DNA of 64,000 nucleotides from Polaribacter sp. MED152 (GCF_000152945.2 NC_020830.1:434001-498000); one strand, 5' to 3'. Numbered from the stretch's first letter, positions 17,486 to 25,801 are shown. Numbers and translations are program-made. Notes: generated from the letters alone by a model not told the origin.

Positions 17486-17788
17486 ATGACAATTAATTTC
17501 GAATATCATGATGTAGAAGGTAGTGAAAGATTAGAGGCATATACCACAGAAAAATTAGAAAAATTATATAATAAATTCCAAATGATTGTAAGAGCAGATG
17601 TTTTCTTTAAAACAGAAAATACATCTTCAGATAATACAGGTATGATTTGTAATATTAGGTTAAGTGTACCTGGACCGCGTTTATTTGCAGAAGCTAGTCA
17701 CGATAATTTTATCAGTTCTATTAACGAATCTGTAAAAGATTTAGACACACAGTTAACTAAGAAAAAAGATAAAATGTCTACTTATTAA
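17486..17788 (+). CDS. Ribosome hibernation-promoting factor, short form
   Basis: 100-residue member of the HPF/RaiA (sigma-54 modulation) family, which binds the 30S decoding region and stores or protects ribosomes in slow growth. The beta-alpha-beta-beta-beta-alpha order fits: ITINFEYHDVEGSERLEAYTTEKLEKL-like first half, then the PGPRLFAEASHDNFISSINESVKDLDTQL end, which contains the conserved acidic/aromatic patch. There is no C-terminal dimerisation domain, so it is the short type. The old yellow enzyme gene follows after 39 bases. Confidence 0.88.
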   Translation: MTINFEYHDVEGSERLEAYTTEKLEKLYNKFQMIVRADVFFKTENTSSDNTGMICNIRLSVPGPRLFAEASHDNFISSINESVKDLDTQLTKKKDKMSTY

Positions 17789-17827
17789 TCACAGATAATT
17801 AGAATATTAATCTTTAAATAAATTAAA

Positions 17828-18934
17828 ATGACAAAAGAATTTTTATTACAGAACTTTAATAATATAACAGATTTACCATTAACTAATAGAGTTGTAATGG
17901 CACCTATGACTAGAAGTCGTGCAAATAATAAAGGTAATGTGCCTACAAATGATTTACATGGTTTGTATTATGAACAAAGAGCCTCTGCTGGTTTAATTAT
18001 TACAGAAGGTTCTCAGGTGTCAGAAAGGGCAGTGGGTTATATCAACACACCAGGAATTCATTCTCAAGAACAAGTTGAAGGATGGAAAAAAGTAACAGAA
18101 AGAGTTCATGCTAAAGGAGGTAAAATATTTATTCAGCTATGGCATGTAGGTCGAATTTCGCACCCAGATTTTCATAATGGAGATTTGCCTTTAGCTCCAT
18201 CTGCTTTGAACGCTAACGTAACTGTCTACACTCCAGAAGGAGAAAAAGATACTGTTACACCAAAAGCAATGAGTAAAGAAGATATTAATCAAACTATAGA
18301 AGATTTTAAAAATGCAGCTTCAAATGCAATAAAGGCTGGTTTTGATGGAGTTGAAATACATTCTTCAAACGGATATTTATTTCATCAGTTTTTTAACAAA
18401 TCTTCTAATGTAAGAGATGACGAGTATGGAGGAAATATTGAAAATAGAGCGCGTTTCTTCTTTGAAGTTTTAGATGCTGTAAAAGAGGCAATTCCAGAAA
18501 AGAAAATAGGAGTAAGGTTTAACCCTTCTTTGCATGGTATTTTTGGAATGGAGATGGATGAAGAAACTATAACAACATTTGAATATATTATGAAAAGGTT
18601 GAACGATTACAAATTAGCCTATGTTCATTTATCAGAACCATTCAATGATGTTTCAGAGGTTAAATATGCCGTACAAAATATTGCAGAACATTTTAGACCA
18701 ATCTACAATGGTACTATTATCATTAACTCAGGATTTGATCAAAAGTCAGCAAATAAAGTGTTAGAAGAAGGTAATGCAGATTTAGTCGCGTTCGGAAAAC
18801 CATATATATCTAATCCAGATTTGGTAGAAAGATTTGAAAGAAATCAAGATTTAGCAGATTGGAATCAAGATACATTTTATACTCCAGGACCAGAAGGTTA
18901 CACAGATTACCCAAAATTAGAAGAAAATAAATAA
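17828..18934 (+). CDS. Old yellow enzyme-family alkene reductase
   Basis: 368-residue FMN-dependent NAD(P)H oxidoreductase of the NemA/OYE type, which reduces alpha,beta-unsaturated carbonyls, maleimides and nitro compounds. NRVVMAPMTRSRA (20-32) begins the barrel with FMN contacts, QLWHVGRISHP (around 101-111) holds the His of the flavin site, and the substrate pair is HSSN (H177/N180) in VEIHSSNGYLFHQFF; most family members read HxAN here. VRDDEYGG supplies the proton-donor Tyr. The peroxiredoxin-like gene follows after 10 bases, so the two are probably co-transcribed, which fits a detoxification role. Confidence 0.92.
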   Translation: MTKEFLLQNFNNITDLPLTNRVVMAPMTRSRANNKGNVPTNDLHGLYYEQRASAGLIITEGSQVSERAVGYINTPGIHSQEQVEGWKKVTERVHAKGGKIFIQLWHVGRISHPDFHNGDLPLAPSALNANVTVYTPEGEKDTVTPKAMSKEDINQTIEDFKNAASNAIKAGFDGVEIHSSNGYLFHQFFNKSSNVRDDEYGGNIENRARFFFEVLDAVKEAIPEKKIGVRFNPSLHGIFGMEMDEETITTFEYIMKRLNDYKLAYVHLSEPFNDVSEVKYAVQNIAEHFRPIYNGTIIINSGFDQKSANKVLEEGNADLVAFGKPYISNPDLVERFERNQDLADWNQDTFYTPGPEGYTDYPKLEENK

Positions 18935-18944
18935 AAAATAAATT

Positions 18945-19454
18945 ATGATTAAACCAAGAGAAAAAGCACCAGAATTAAAAATTAACTTAGTAAATGATAC
19001 AAAATGGAGTTTGTCTGAACAAAACCCAGAAAACTTTACATTGATATTATTTTATAGAGGATTGCATTGCCCAGTTTGTAAAAAACAGTTGGAACAATTG
19101 AAAGAGAAAATGAACGATTTTACAGAGAGAGGTGTAAACTTAATAGCCATTAGTGCAGATTCAGAAGAAAGAGCAAAGAAAGCTTATAAAGAATGGGATG
19201 TAGAATCTTTACCAATAGGTTTTGAATTCTCAATTGAAGAGGGTCGAAAATGGGGCTTATTTGTTTCAAAAGGAATAAGTGATAAGGAACCTGATACTTT
19301 CTTAGAGCCAGGCTTATTTTTAATTGATAAAGAACAAAAAGTATACTGGCAATCAATACAATCTATGCCTTTTGGAAGACCAGAATTTAGAGATGTTTTA
19401 AATGGAATAGATTATATTTTAAAAGAAGGATACCCTGCAAGAGGTGAAGCCTAA
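18945..19454 (+). CDS. Peroxiredoxin-like AhpC/TSA-family protein
   Basis: 169-residue thioredoxin-fold protein, no signal peptide, probably cytosolic. The FYRGLHCPVCKKQLEQL motif puts two cysteines (C42, C45) in a CxxC; this subgroup is annotated peroxiredoxin-like or redoxin domain. ISADSEERAKKAYKEW and LFLIDKEQKVYWQSIQSMPFGRP are typical of it. Substrate (peroxide or thiol-disulfide) is not defined. It forms a likely operon with the upstream old yellow enzyme. Confidence 0.85.
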   Translation: MIKPREKAPELKINLVNDTKWSLSEQNPENFTLILFYRGLHCPVCKKQLEQLKEKMNDFTERGVNLIAISADSEERAKKAYKEWDVESLPIGFEFSIEEGRKWGLFVSKGISDKEPDTFLEPGLFLIDKEQKVYWQSIQSMPFGRPEFRDVLNGIDYILKEGYPARGEA

Positions 19455-19532
19455 AATTTAGGTAAATTGTAAAAAAAATTAATAGAAATAGAGAACAATC
19501 TTTATACATCACTGATATTAAAGGTTTAATAA

Positions 19533-19565
19533 TTTGTTTCTGTTAATTTTTTTTATTTATATTTG
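19533..19565 (+). promoter_or_regulatory. Promoter of the first small winged-helix gene
   Basis: TTTG (19533-19536), 21 bases, TATATTTG (19558-19565): a full match to the Bacteroidota housekeeping promoter, 27 bases before the start codon. Confidence 0.7.
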
Positions 19566-19592
19566 TTGATAACTTTTAAATTTTAACCCCTT

Positions 19593-19796
19593 ATGTTAAA
19601 CCCTAATTTGACAGCTCAAGAGCAGTCTGTACTCAAGGCAGTACAAGCAGAACACCTAACCAGTTTCGAAATTCTTAAAAAAGTAGAAGATGTTTCTATG
19701 ATATTATCATTGTATAATATTTTAGATCAACTAAACAACAAAGGTGTAATTAAAAGCTACATGAAGCAAGATCTTAAGTATCACTATGCAGCTTAA
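19593..19796 (+). CDS. Small winged-helix-like protein, copy 1
   Basis: 67 residues. The order helix (AQEQSVLKAVQ), helix (LTSFEILKKV), helix (SLYNILDQLNNKG) and beta wing (VIKSYMKQDLKYHYAA) resembles the N-terminal winged helix of PadR-type regulators, where SLYxxLxxLxxKGxI is the recognition helix and wing. There is no room for an effector or dimerisation domain. It is 40/67 identical, without gaps, to the next gene, so the two come from a tandem duplication. It has its own strong promoter and its own terminator. Function unknown; DNA binding is inferred from fold only. Confidence 0.75.
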   Translation: MLNPNLTAQEQSVLKAVQAEHLTSFEILKKVEDVSMILSLYNILDQLNNKGVIKSYMKQDLKYHYAA

Positions 19797-19821
19797 ATAT
19801 ACTTTGTATTAAAATTTTTAT

Positions 19822-19862
19822 AAACGTTGTTAATCTTAATTGGTATGTTAACAACGTTTTTT
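19822..19862 (+). terminator. Terminator between the two winged-helix genes
   Basis: Perfect 12-base arms aaacgttgttaa (19822-19833) and ttaacaacgttt (19848-19859) and a T tract. It separates the duplicates into independent transcripts. Confidence 0.88.
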
Positions 19863-19898
19863 TATGCTTTAAATTCTGATTTTTAGCTGAATAGCATT

Positions 19899-19906
19899 TA
19901 ATTTTG
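19899..19906 (+). promoter_or_regulatory. -7 box of the second small winged-helix gene
   Basis: TAATTTTG, a full TAnnTTTG match, 20 bases before the start codon. Confidence 0.55.
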
Positions 19907-19926
19907 TACATTAGTCAAAAAAGAAA

Positions 19927-20130
19927 ATGAAAAAGCAAAACCTATCAGCTATAGAGCATTCTGTTTTAGAAGCAATTCAAGAAAAAGCACTTACAAGTTT
20001 TGAGATTTTAGATAAAGTAGAGAACTTAGATATGATATTACCTCTTTATTCTGTTTTAGACAATTTAAACGATAAAGGAGTTTTGAAAAGTTATATTTCT
20101 AATGATATTAAATATCATATAGCTCAATAA
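19927..20130 (+). CDS. Small winged-helix-like protein, copy 2
   Basis: 67 residues, same length and layout as copy 1: AIEHSVLEAIQ, LTSFEILDKV, PLYSVLDNLNDKG, VLKSYISNDIKYHIAQ. Differences are concentrated in the N-terminal tail, the loop between helices 1 and 2, and charged surface positions, while the helix 2-3 core and the GV(I/L)KSY wing are kept. This suggests both copies are under selection and fold alike. Its own promoter element lies just upstream, and a convergent terminator is shared with the DJ-1-like gene. Confidence 0.75.
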   Translation: MKKQNLSAIEHSVLEAIQEKALTSFEILDKVENLDMILPLYSVLDNLNDKGVLKSYISNDIKYHIAQ

Positions 20131-20144
20131 CTTTGGGCATAAAA

Positions 20145-20168
20145 AAAGGCCTGCATCAGCAAGCCTTT
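20145..20168. terminator. Shared terminator of winged-helix copy 2 and the DJ-1-like gene
   Basis: Arms aaaggc and gccttt extended by tgc/gca across one mismatch, with an ATCA loop. The T run is stronger on the minus strand. Confidence 0.7.
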
Positions 20169-20187
20169 CTCATTCGTTTAAGTTTTT

Positions 20188-20868
20188 TTATTTTTTTAAC
20201 GAATTGTGTAATTTTTCTGCAACTAATTTAGATGATGCAGGGTTTTGACCTGTAATCAGCAAGCCATCTTGAATGGCATGTTCTGCCCAATCATCTTTTT
20301 TAGAATAGATTCCACCATTTTCTTGCAACATATCTTCTACCAAAAATGGTACTACATCAACTAGGTTTACAGCTTCTTCTTCAGAATTTGTAAAACCGGT
20401 TACATTTTTACCTTTTACTAAGTATTCACCATTTTGTGTTTTTACACTCTTTAAAGCAGCTGGTGCATGACATACAAACGATACTGGTTTATTTTGCGCA
20501 TAAAAGGTTTCAATTAAAGTAATTGATTCTGCATCATTTGCAAGATCCCATAAAGGACCATGACCTCCAGGATAAAATACTGCATCAAAATCTGAAGGAT
20601 TCATCTCTGCTAATTTATGCGTGTTATTTATTAAATGCTGAGCATTCTCATCGCTTTTAAAACGTTTTGTATCTTCTGTACTTGCGTCTTCAGTGTCACT
20701 ACTAGGGTCAATTGGCGCTTTTCCTCCTTTAGGAGTTGCCAGTGTAATTTCTGATCCTTTATCTAATAAAGTATAATATGGGCCTGCAAATTCTTCAATC
20801 CAGAAACCAGTCTTTTTACCTGTGTCACCTAATTGATCATGTGATGTTAATACGAATAATATTTTCAT
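20188..20868 (-). CDS. DJ-1/PfpI-family protein (Hsp31-like, glyoxalase III candidate)
   Basis: 226 residues of the class I glutamine-amidotransferase-like fold. The nucleophile is C133 in SFVCHAPAALK, with E26 in FWIEEFAGPY and the FYPGGHGPLWDL oxyanion loop (98-109). Close relatives are the HchA/Hsp31 group, which converts methylglyoxal to lactate without glutathione or acts as a holdase. An ATG nine codons upstream (20895) is in frame, but MKILFVLTSHDQLGDTG is the family-typical N-terminus and the upstream site overlaps the promoter box. Divergent from the KefF-like gene. Confidence 0.9.
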   Translation of the reverse strand: MKILFVLTSHDQLGDTGKKTGFWIEEFAGPYYTLLDKGSEITLATPKGGKAPIDPSSDTEDASTEDTKRFKSDENAQHLINNTHKLAEMNPSDFDAVFYPGGHGPLWDLANDAESITLIETFYAQNKPVSFVCHAPAALKSVKTQNGEYLVKGKNVTGFTNSEEEAVNLVDVVPFLVEDMLQENGGIYSKKDDWAEHAIQDGLLITGQNPASSKLVAEKLHNSLKK

Positions 20869-20892
20869 TTTGTTGTTTATTTTTAGTTCTAA

Positions 20893-20900
20893 CAAAATTA
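20893..20900 (-). promoter_or_regulatory. -7 box for the DJ-1-like gene
   Basis: Reads TAATTTTG on the minus strand, full TAnnTTTG match, 24 bases before the chosen start. Confidence 0.5.
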
Positions 20901-20997
20901 AGCCTCATTAAATAGCAGGATTAACTCACATCAAAAATTTATGAACGCTATTCAAAAGTTTTATACCTCAATCGTTTAATTGATAGGCATTCTTCTA

Positions 20998-21029
20998 AGC
21001 TTATTTTAAGCTAAATTTAATTACATTCG
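20998..21029 (+). promoter_or_regulatory. Dyad and -7-like box upstream of the KefF-like gene
   Basis: A perfect inverted repeat AGCTTA-TTT-TAAGCT (20998-21012) lies 9 bases before TACATTCG (21022-21029, one mismatch to TAnnTTTG), which is only 4 bases from the ATG. The dyad would cover the -33 region and could be an operator. Confidence 0.35.
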
Positions 21030-21033
21030 TTTT

Positions 21034-21627
21034 ATGAAAAGAGTACTTGTATTATTTGCCCATCCAAAATTTGAGAAATCGAATGTGAATAAGGCTTTAA
21101 TTGATGAAATAAACGGATTAGAAAATGTTACTGTTCATGATTTGTATGAAGAATATCCAGATTTCCATATAGATATAAATCGAGAAAAACAGCTCTTAGA
21201 AAATCATGATATTATTATTTGGCATCATCCATTTTATTGGTATAGTTGTCCGCCTTTAATGAAACAGTGGATAGATCTTGTTCTTGAATTCAATTGGGCT
21301 TATGGTCCTCAAGGAGATGCTTTAAATGGTAAGATTTGTTTGAATACAATTACAACAGGTGGTTCTAAAGAAATGTATTGTTCAGAAGGTAATAACAGTT
21401 TTACTATTAGACAGTTTTTAAGACCTTTTGAGCAAACAGCAGTTTTGTGTGGTATGATTTATTATCCTCCATTTACTGTAATGGGTACACACAAAATTAA
21501 AGAAGAAAAATTGCTAGTTGCTAAAGAGAAATACAGCAAAATTTTAAATTTATTACAAGATGGCTTAAGTTTAAATGAATTTGATAATTCTGCATTTTTA
21601 AATGAAATACCACAACTTAATTCTTAA
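21034..21627 (+). CDS. KefF/KefG-type flavodoxin-fold oxidoreductase
   Basis: 197-residue NAD(P)H dehydrogenase (quinone) family protein. KRVLVLFAHPKFEKSNVNKAL is the FMN-binding N-terminus, IIIWHHPFYWYSCPPLMKQWIDLVL is the quinone oxidoreductase signature, and LNTITTGGSKEMY closes the flavin site. In E. coli such proteins are ancillary subunits that activate the KefC/KefB K+ efflux channels and reduce quinones. The KefC-like gene starts 6 bases downstream, confirming the pairing. The -7-like box nearly abuts the start codon, so the mRNA may be leaderless. Confidence 0.9.
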   Translation: MKRVLVLFAHPKFEKSNVNKALIDEINGLENVTVHDLYEEYPDFHIDINREKQLLENHDIIIWHHPFYWYSCPPLMKQWIDLVLEFNWAYGPQGDALNGKICLNTITTGGSKEMYCSEGNNSFTIRQFLRPFEQTAVLCGMIYYPPFTVMGTHKIKEEKLLVAKEKYSKILNLLQDGLSLNEFDNSAFLNEIPQLNS

Positions 21628-21633
21628 ATAAAA

Positions 21634-23517
21634 ATGACAGGAAGTATACTTTTTCAGGCCATAATGTTTTTAGCAGGTGCAATATTATGTGTTTCTATAG
21701 CTAAAAGATTTGGGTTAAGTTCGGTAATTGGTTATTTATTGGCAGGTGTTTTAATTGGCCCATATGTATTAGGTTTTATTGGTAATGAAGGTGATGATAT
21801 TTTGCATTTTGCAGAATTTGGAGTGGTAATGATGCTGTTTCTTATAGGTTTAGAAATTGAGCCCAAAAACTTCTGGAAAATGCGTAAAACCATTATAGGA
21901 ATGGGAGGATTACAAGTTGGGGCAACTATGCTTCTGGCTTATTTACTTTTTATTGCTTTGGGTTTTGATGGCAAAGTAGCTTTGGTGGTTTCTATGGCTG
22001 TAGCATTATCTTCAACAGCAATTGCTATGCAAACTATAAAAGAAAAAGGTTTAATGGATACCACTTTTGGCAATTCTGCTTTTTCGATTTTACTTTTTCA
22101 AGATATTATTGTCATTTTTATGTTGGGTTTTATTCCTTTATTGGCCAACTCAGAACAAACATCTTCAGAAAATTCTCACAGTGAATCTTTTAGTTTAATT
22201 CAAGATTTACCTGTTGCTTATCAAACCATTGCTATTATTTTATCGGTAGTTTTGATTGTTGTTGCAGGGAATTATTTAATAGTACCAATGTTACGTAAAG
22301 TTTCTAAAACTGGTGTAAGAGAGTTGCTTATTGCTGCTGCACTTTTAATTGTTTTTGGTATTTCTTTTTTAATGGAATTTGTTGGTATAAGTCCTGCATT
22401 AGGTGCTTTTTTAGGTGGTGTAGTTTTGTCTAATAGTGAATTTAAGCATGAATTAGAAAGCACTTTAGAACCTTTTAAAAATTTACTTTTAGGCTTGTTT
22501 TTTATGGCAGTTGGTGCTTCTATCAACTTTATAGTAATTGCGAATAATCCTTTAACTATTATTGGGACATTATTTGTTATTATACTTTTAAAAGCCCTCA
22601 TTTTATTTATAACCGGAAGTGTTTTTAAGTTAAAATTAGATCAAAAATTAATGTTGACTTTTAGTTTAGCTCAAGTAGGGGAGTTTGCTTTTGTTCTTTT
22701 ATCTTTTGCCTTTGGTTTAAATATTCTAGGTCAAGATCAAATGGATATGCTTTTAGTAATAACTGCACTTTCTATGTCTTTAACACCAATTATCACAATG
22801 ATTAATGAGCGATTAATTTTACCCAAAATTGGTACAAAAGAATCTATAAAAAGGCCAATGGATCATATTGCAAAATCGCAAAAAATAATACTGGTTGGTT
22901 TTGGGCATTTTGGAAGCACAGTAGGTAGATTTTTAAGGTCTCATGGAGTAGAAGCAACTATTTTAGATCAAGATTCTAATAGAGTAGATTTTTTAAGGAA
23001 AATGGGATTTGAAGTTTATTATGGTGATGCAACAAGAATAGATTTATTAGAATCTGCAGGTATAGCAGAAGCAAAAATTATAATTTGTGCAACCAATAGA
23101 TTATCAGTTTCAAAGGCAATTAGTAAAATTGTGAAAGAGAAATATCCTCATGTAGATTTAATGATTAGAACCAAAAACAGGTATGATGCTTATGAGCTTT
23201 TAAATATGGGGCATGAAAAGGTGTATAGAGAATCTTTAGATACATCTTTACTATTGGCAAGAGATGTTTTAAGCAAAATGGGGTATCGTAAATATACACT
23301 TAATACACAGCTTCAAAACTTTAGGAAATATGATGAAGAAAGTTTAAAACGTTTAGCTCAAGAACCTAAAAGAGATGAAAAGTATATTTTTAAAGTAAAA
23401 GAGGAATTAAAACAGCAAGAAAAATTCTTAAATGATGATTTAAAAAGGGGAGTAGTAGACTTTGATAATCATTGGGATAGTGAATCTATGAAAGAGGCAC
23501 TTAAAGACAAAAAGTAA
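21634..23517 (+). CDS. KefB/KefC-type monovalent cation:proton antiporter
   Basis: 627-residue CPA2-family transporter. The membrane part (about 1-390, 12 or more helices) has GYLLAGVLIGPYVLG near 30-44, the GVVMMLFLIGLEIEPKNFW motif and ALSSTAIAMQTIKEKG. A TrkA-N/RCK domain follows (about 412-530) with the Rossmann loop VGFGHFGSTVGRFLRSHG and the ILDQDSNRVDFLRKMG ribose-binding strand. In E. coli Kef is closed by glutathione and opened by its electrophile adducts. This organism appears to use bacillithiol, so the ligand may differ. Cytosolic acidification upon K+/H+ exchange protects against electrophiles. Confidence 0.9.
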   Translation: MTGSILFQAIMFLAGAILCVSIAKRFGLSSVIGYLLAGVLIGPYVLGFIGNEGDDILHFAEFGVVMMLFLIGLEIEPKNFWKMRKTIIGMGGLQVGATMLLAYLLFIALGFDGKVALVVSMAVALSSTAIAMQTIKEKGLMDTTFGNSAFSILLFQDIIVIFMLGFIPLLANSEQTSSENSHSESFSLIQDLPVAYQTIAIILSVVLIVVAGNYLIVPMLRKVSKTGVRELLIAAALLIVFGISFLMEFVGISPALGAFLGGVVLSNSEFKHELESTLEPFKNLLLGLFFMAVGASINFIVIANNPLTIIGTLFVIILLKALILFITGSVFKLKLDQKLMLTFSLAQVGEFAFVLLSFAFGLNILGQDQMDMLLVITALSMSLTPIITMINERLILPKIGTKESIKRPMDHIAKSQKIILVGFGHFGSTVGRFLRSHGVEATILDQDSNRVDFLRKMGFEVYYGDATRIDLLESAGIAEAKIIICATNRLSVSKAISKIVKEKYPHVDLMIRTKNRYDAYELLNMGHEKVYRESLDTSLLLARDVLSKMGYRKYTLNTQLQNFRKYDEESLKRLAQEPKRDEKYIFKVKEELKQQEKFLNDDLKRGVVDFDNHWDSESMKEALKDKK

Positions 23518-23562
23518 ACGGATAAGCTTTTAATTTTAAAAGACTATTGGTACAAATAAAAA

Positions 23563-23606
23563 TGATAGTATAGATCAAAGAATTTAAACTTTAATTTATA
23601 CTATCA
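23563..23606. other. Inverted repeat between kefC-like and CsgG-like genes
   Basis: Arms tgatagtata (23563-23572) and tatactatca (23597-23606) with a 24-base loop between convergent genes. Possibly a weak terminator; there is no T tract. Confidence 0.35.
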
Positions 23607-23626
23607 ATTCTAAAATTAGCAAGAAT

Positions 23627-24481
23627 TTATCTTTTGTAAATTGGAGTTCTTTTTGCTAAGAAACCTAACGTAATCTTATAGGCATTAGGAGTTTGCCAAA
23701 AAGATTGATGATCTTTGGTAAAGATGTTTTCACCTTTATCATTATAAATATTCATAGTAATATTGGTAGCATAATTTTGTTGAGTAGTTCCAAATGTGCT
23801 GCTATTTGTTTTTCGTTTATTGCTATTCCAAATATCTCCAATAATATGTCCATGTCTGTCTACTCTAAGACTATTATTTCCATTTCTTTTAGTAGTTGTA
23901 TTTGTATTACTGTAAGAAGTTACTGTAGTTTTTTCTATGGAAACCATACCTTGTACCAAATACTCAACACCTAAAATATTTGCAATTTCGCCCATTGTAT
24001 AACCTGCAATATTATTATTGTTGATACCAGCTTTGGCCAATAATGCATTAGTTGTATTAGGGTCTTGAAACTTTAAAGAAGCTGACTTTCGTTTAAAAAT
24101 ACTAAAGGTTTCTTGTTGAATTTTTTTCTGCATGGTAGCATTACTAGTTTGCTGATCTTTTAAGTAGCCAAAAGGTAAAATTGCCACTTTGTTATGATGA
24201 TCTTCTAGGTTATAATTGTTGGATTTTGTATTTAGTTTATTAAAAAATTCAACTCTACCAGAACTAAAAGTAATTTTTACGATGTCAGATTTTTTAACTG
24301 TATACTCTATGGTTTCATTTTCATATACAAACTGTATTGTGCTTTCACCCATTTTTAAAACCTTACCTTTCATTTCTTCACCAGTCGTTTTTAGAATGAT
24401 GTCACTTTGGGCTAGTGCAATGTTTGTGAATAAAAAACAAACTAGGGCTAAAAGTAGATTTGTGTTTTTAGCTTTAATCAT
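23627..24481 (-). CDS. Secreted protein with CsgG/TolB-like domain
   Basis: 284 residues with a Sec signal peptide (ALVCFLFTNIALAQ, cut near residue 25). The N-terminal part (about 26-80) is a small beta-rich segment (ILKTTGEEMKGKVLKM, TVKKSDIVKITF) of the kind that precedes many Bacteroidota secreted proteins. The middle (about 93-190) has KVAILPF ... GYTMGEIANILGVEYLVQGMVSI, the pattern of the CsgG/GNA1162/TolB-N anticodon-binding-like fold. The C-terminal part is rich in Asn/Thr/Ser. It lacks the lipobox of true CsgG. Role unknown. Confidence 0.7.
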   Translation of the reverse strand: MIKAKNTNLLLALVCFLFTNIALAQSDIILKTTGEEMKGKVLKMGESTIQFVYENETIEYTVKKSDIVKITFSSGRVEFFNKLNTKSNNYNLEDHHNKVAILPFGYLKDQQTSNATMQKKIQQETFSIFKRKSASLKFQDPNTTNALLAKAGINNNNIAGYTMGEIANILGVEYLVQGMVSIEKTTVTSYSNTNTTTKRNGNNSLRVDRHGHIIGDIWNSNKRKTNSSTFGTTQQNYATNITMNIYNDKGENIFTKDHQSFWQTPNAYKITLGFLAKRTPIYKR

Positions 24482-24614
24482 TATGAATTATTTTAAATTT
24501 AGGTTATTATTTAAATCAAGTGTAATTTTTCTAATGAAAATTACTGCTACTAATTTAAATATTATTTTGTTAACTATTTATCCTGAAGTAAAAATATCAA
24601 GTTATAAAAATTAA

Positions 24615-24649
24615 AAAAAGTGATTCAAATTAAATTTAAATCACTTTTT
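24615..24649 (-). terminator. Terminator of the ACR3 gene
   Basis: Arms aaaaagtgatt (24615-24625) and aatcacttttt (24639-24649) with a 13-base AT loop; T run on the minus strand. Confidence 0.8.
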
Positions 24650-24673
24650 AAGATTGTTGTTGAGTTTAATATA

Positions 24674-25714
24674 TTAAGCTTGTTTTGCTTTATAATATTT
24701 TTTTCGCAGCCAGAAAGACACTCGAACCAGTAATATTAAAGCAGGTACTTCAACTAATGGACCAATGACTCCTGTAAACGCTTGACCTGAATTTAAACCA
24801 AATACAGCTATAGCTACAGCAATTGCAAGCTCAAAGTTATTACCTGCAGCAGTAAAAGCTACAGCAGCAGTTTTATCATATTCTGCACCAGTTGCTTTTG
24901 TAAAAAAGAATCCAATAATAAACATTAATGTAAAGTAAATTAATAATGGTACTGCTATAATTAAAACATCCATAGGTATTTCTACAATTAATTCTCCTTT
25001 TAAAGAAAACATAATTATAATAGTAAATAATAATGCTATCAAGGTTAATGGAGATATTGTAGGAATAAATTTTTGAGTATACCAAGCTTCACCTTTAAGC
25101 TTCACTAAAATTACTCTACTTAAAATACCTAAAACAAATGGTAAACCTAAATAAATGGCAACACTTTCAGCAATTGTTGCTATAGAAATATCTATAATTG
25201 CGCCTTCAAAACCAAAGTAGGGAGGAAGCACGGTTATAAAAATCCAAGCATAAAAGCTATAGGCAAATACTTGAAAGATACTATTTAAAGCTACTAAACC
25301 TGCTCCATATTCGCTACTACCATCAGCAAGATCATTCCAAACTAAAACCATAGCAATACATCTTGCTAAACCAATAAGAATAAGGCCAACCATGTATTCT
25401 GGATAATCTTTTAGAAAAATGATCGCCAAAAAGAACATTAAAACTGGTCCTATAATCCAATTTAATAATAATGAGATTGATAAGATTTTTGTATTTCTAA
25501 ATACTTTTGGTAATAATGCGTAATTTACTTTTGCTAAAGGAGGGTACATCATTAAAATTAAACCAATGGCAATTGGTATGTTGGTTGTACCACTATTAAA
25601 AGAATTAATAATATCTGGAAATGTGGGTATAAAGTAGCCCAAAGCTACACCTATAGCCATGGCTATAAATATCCAAAGTGTTAAATTCTTGTCTAAAAAG
25701 CTTAATTTTTTCAT
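24674..25714 (-). CDS. acr3: ACR3-family arsenite efflux transporter
   Basis: 346-residue inner-membrane exporter of the bile acid/arsenite/riboflavin (BART) superfamily with ten helices. The ACR3 signature is clear: [16 protein letters not shown] with the essential cysteine C119, and [15 protein letters not shown] with E295 in helix 9. It pumps As(III), and in some members Sb(III), driven by the proton motive force. It stands alone: no arsR, arsC or arsM is adjacent, although an ArsR-type operator lies upstream. A stand-alone exporter needs a reductase elsewhere if arsenate is the source. Confidence 0.93.
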   Translation of the reverse strand: MKKLSFLDKNLTLWIFIAMAIGVALGYFIPTFPDIINSFNSGTTNIPIAIGLILMMYPPLAKVNYALLPKVFRNTKILSISLLLNWIIGPVLMFFLAIIFLKDYPEYMVGLILIGLARCIAMVLVWNDLADGSSEYGAGLVALNSIFQVFAYSFYAWIFITVLPPYFGFEGAIIDISIATIAESVAIYLGLPFVLGILSRVILVKLKGEAWYTQKFIPTISPLTLIALLFTIIIMFSLKGELIVEIPMDVLIIAVPLLIYFTLMFIIGFFFTKATGAEYDKTAAVAFTAAGNNFELAIAVAIAVFGLNSGQAFTGVIGPLVEVPALILLVRVSFWLRKKYYKAKQA

Positions 25715-25762
25715 TTGATTTTCAATCTATATTTGGTTCGTTACTATATCTTTAATAACTAT

Positions 25763-25778
25763 ATTGCAATATTACGAT
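25763..25778 (-). promoter_or_regulatory. Putative ArsR operator upstream of acr3
   Basis: The 16-base imperfect palindrome ATTGCAATATTACGAT (25763-25778; its halves match at 6 of 8 positions) resembles SmtB/ArsR-type sites, which are AT-rich dyads. It lies 49 bases upstream of the acr3 start codon. Confidence 0.45.
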
Positions 25779-25801
25779 TAAAGATTGAATTTATTCAAAT
25801 T

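Noticed and set aside
24216..24614. Plus-strand ORF of 132 residues upstream of the CsgG-like gene
   Set aside because: Half of it is antisense to the CsgG-like gene with its signal peptide; no family resemblance.
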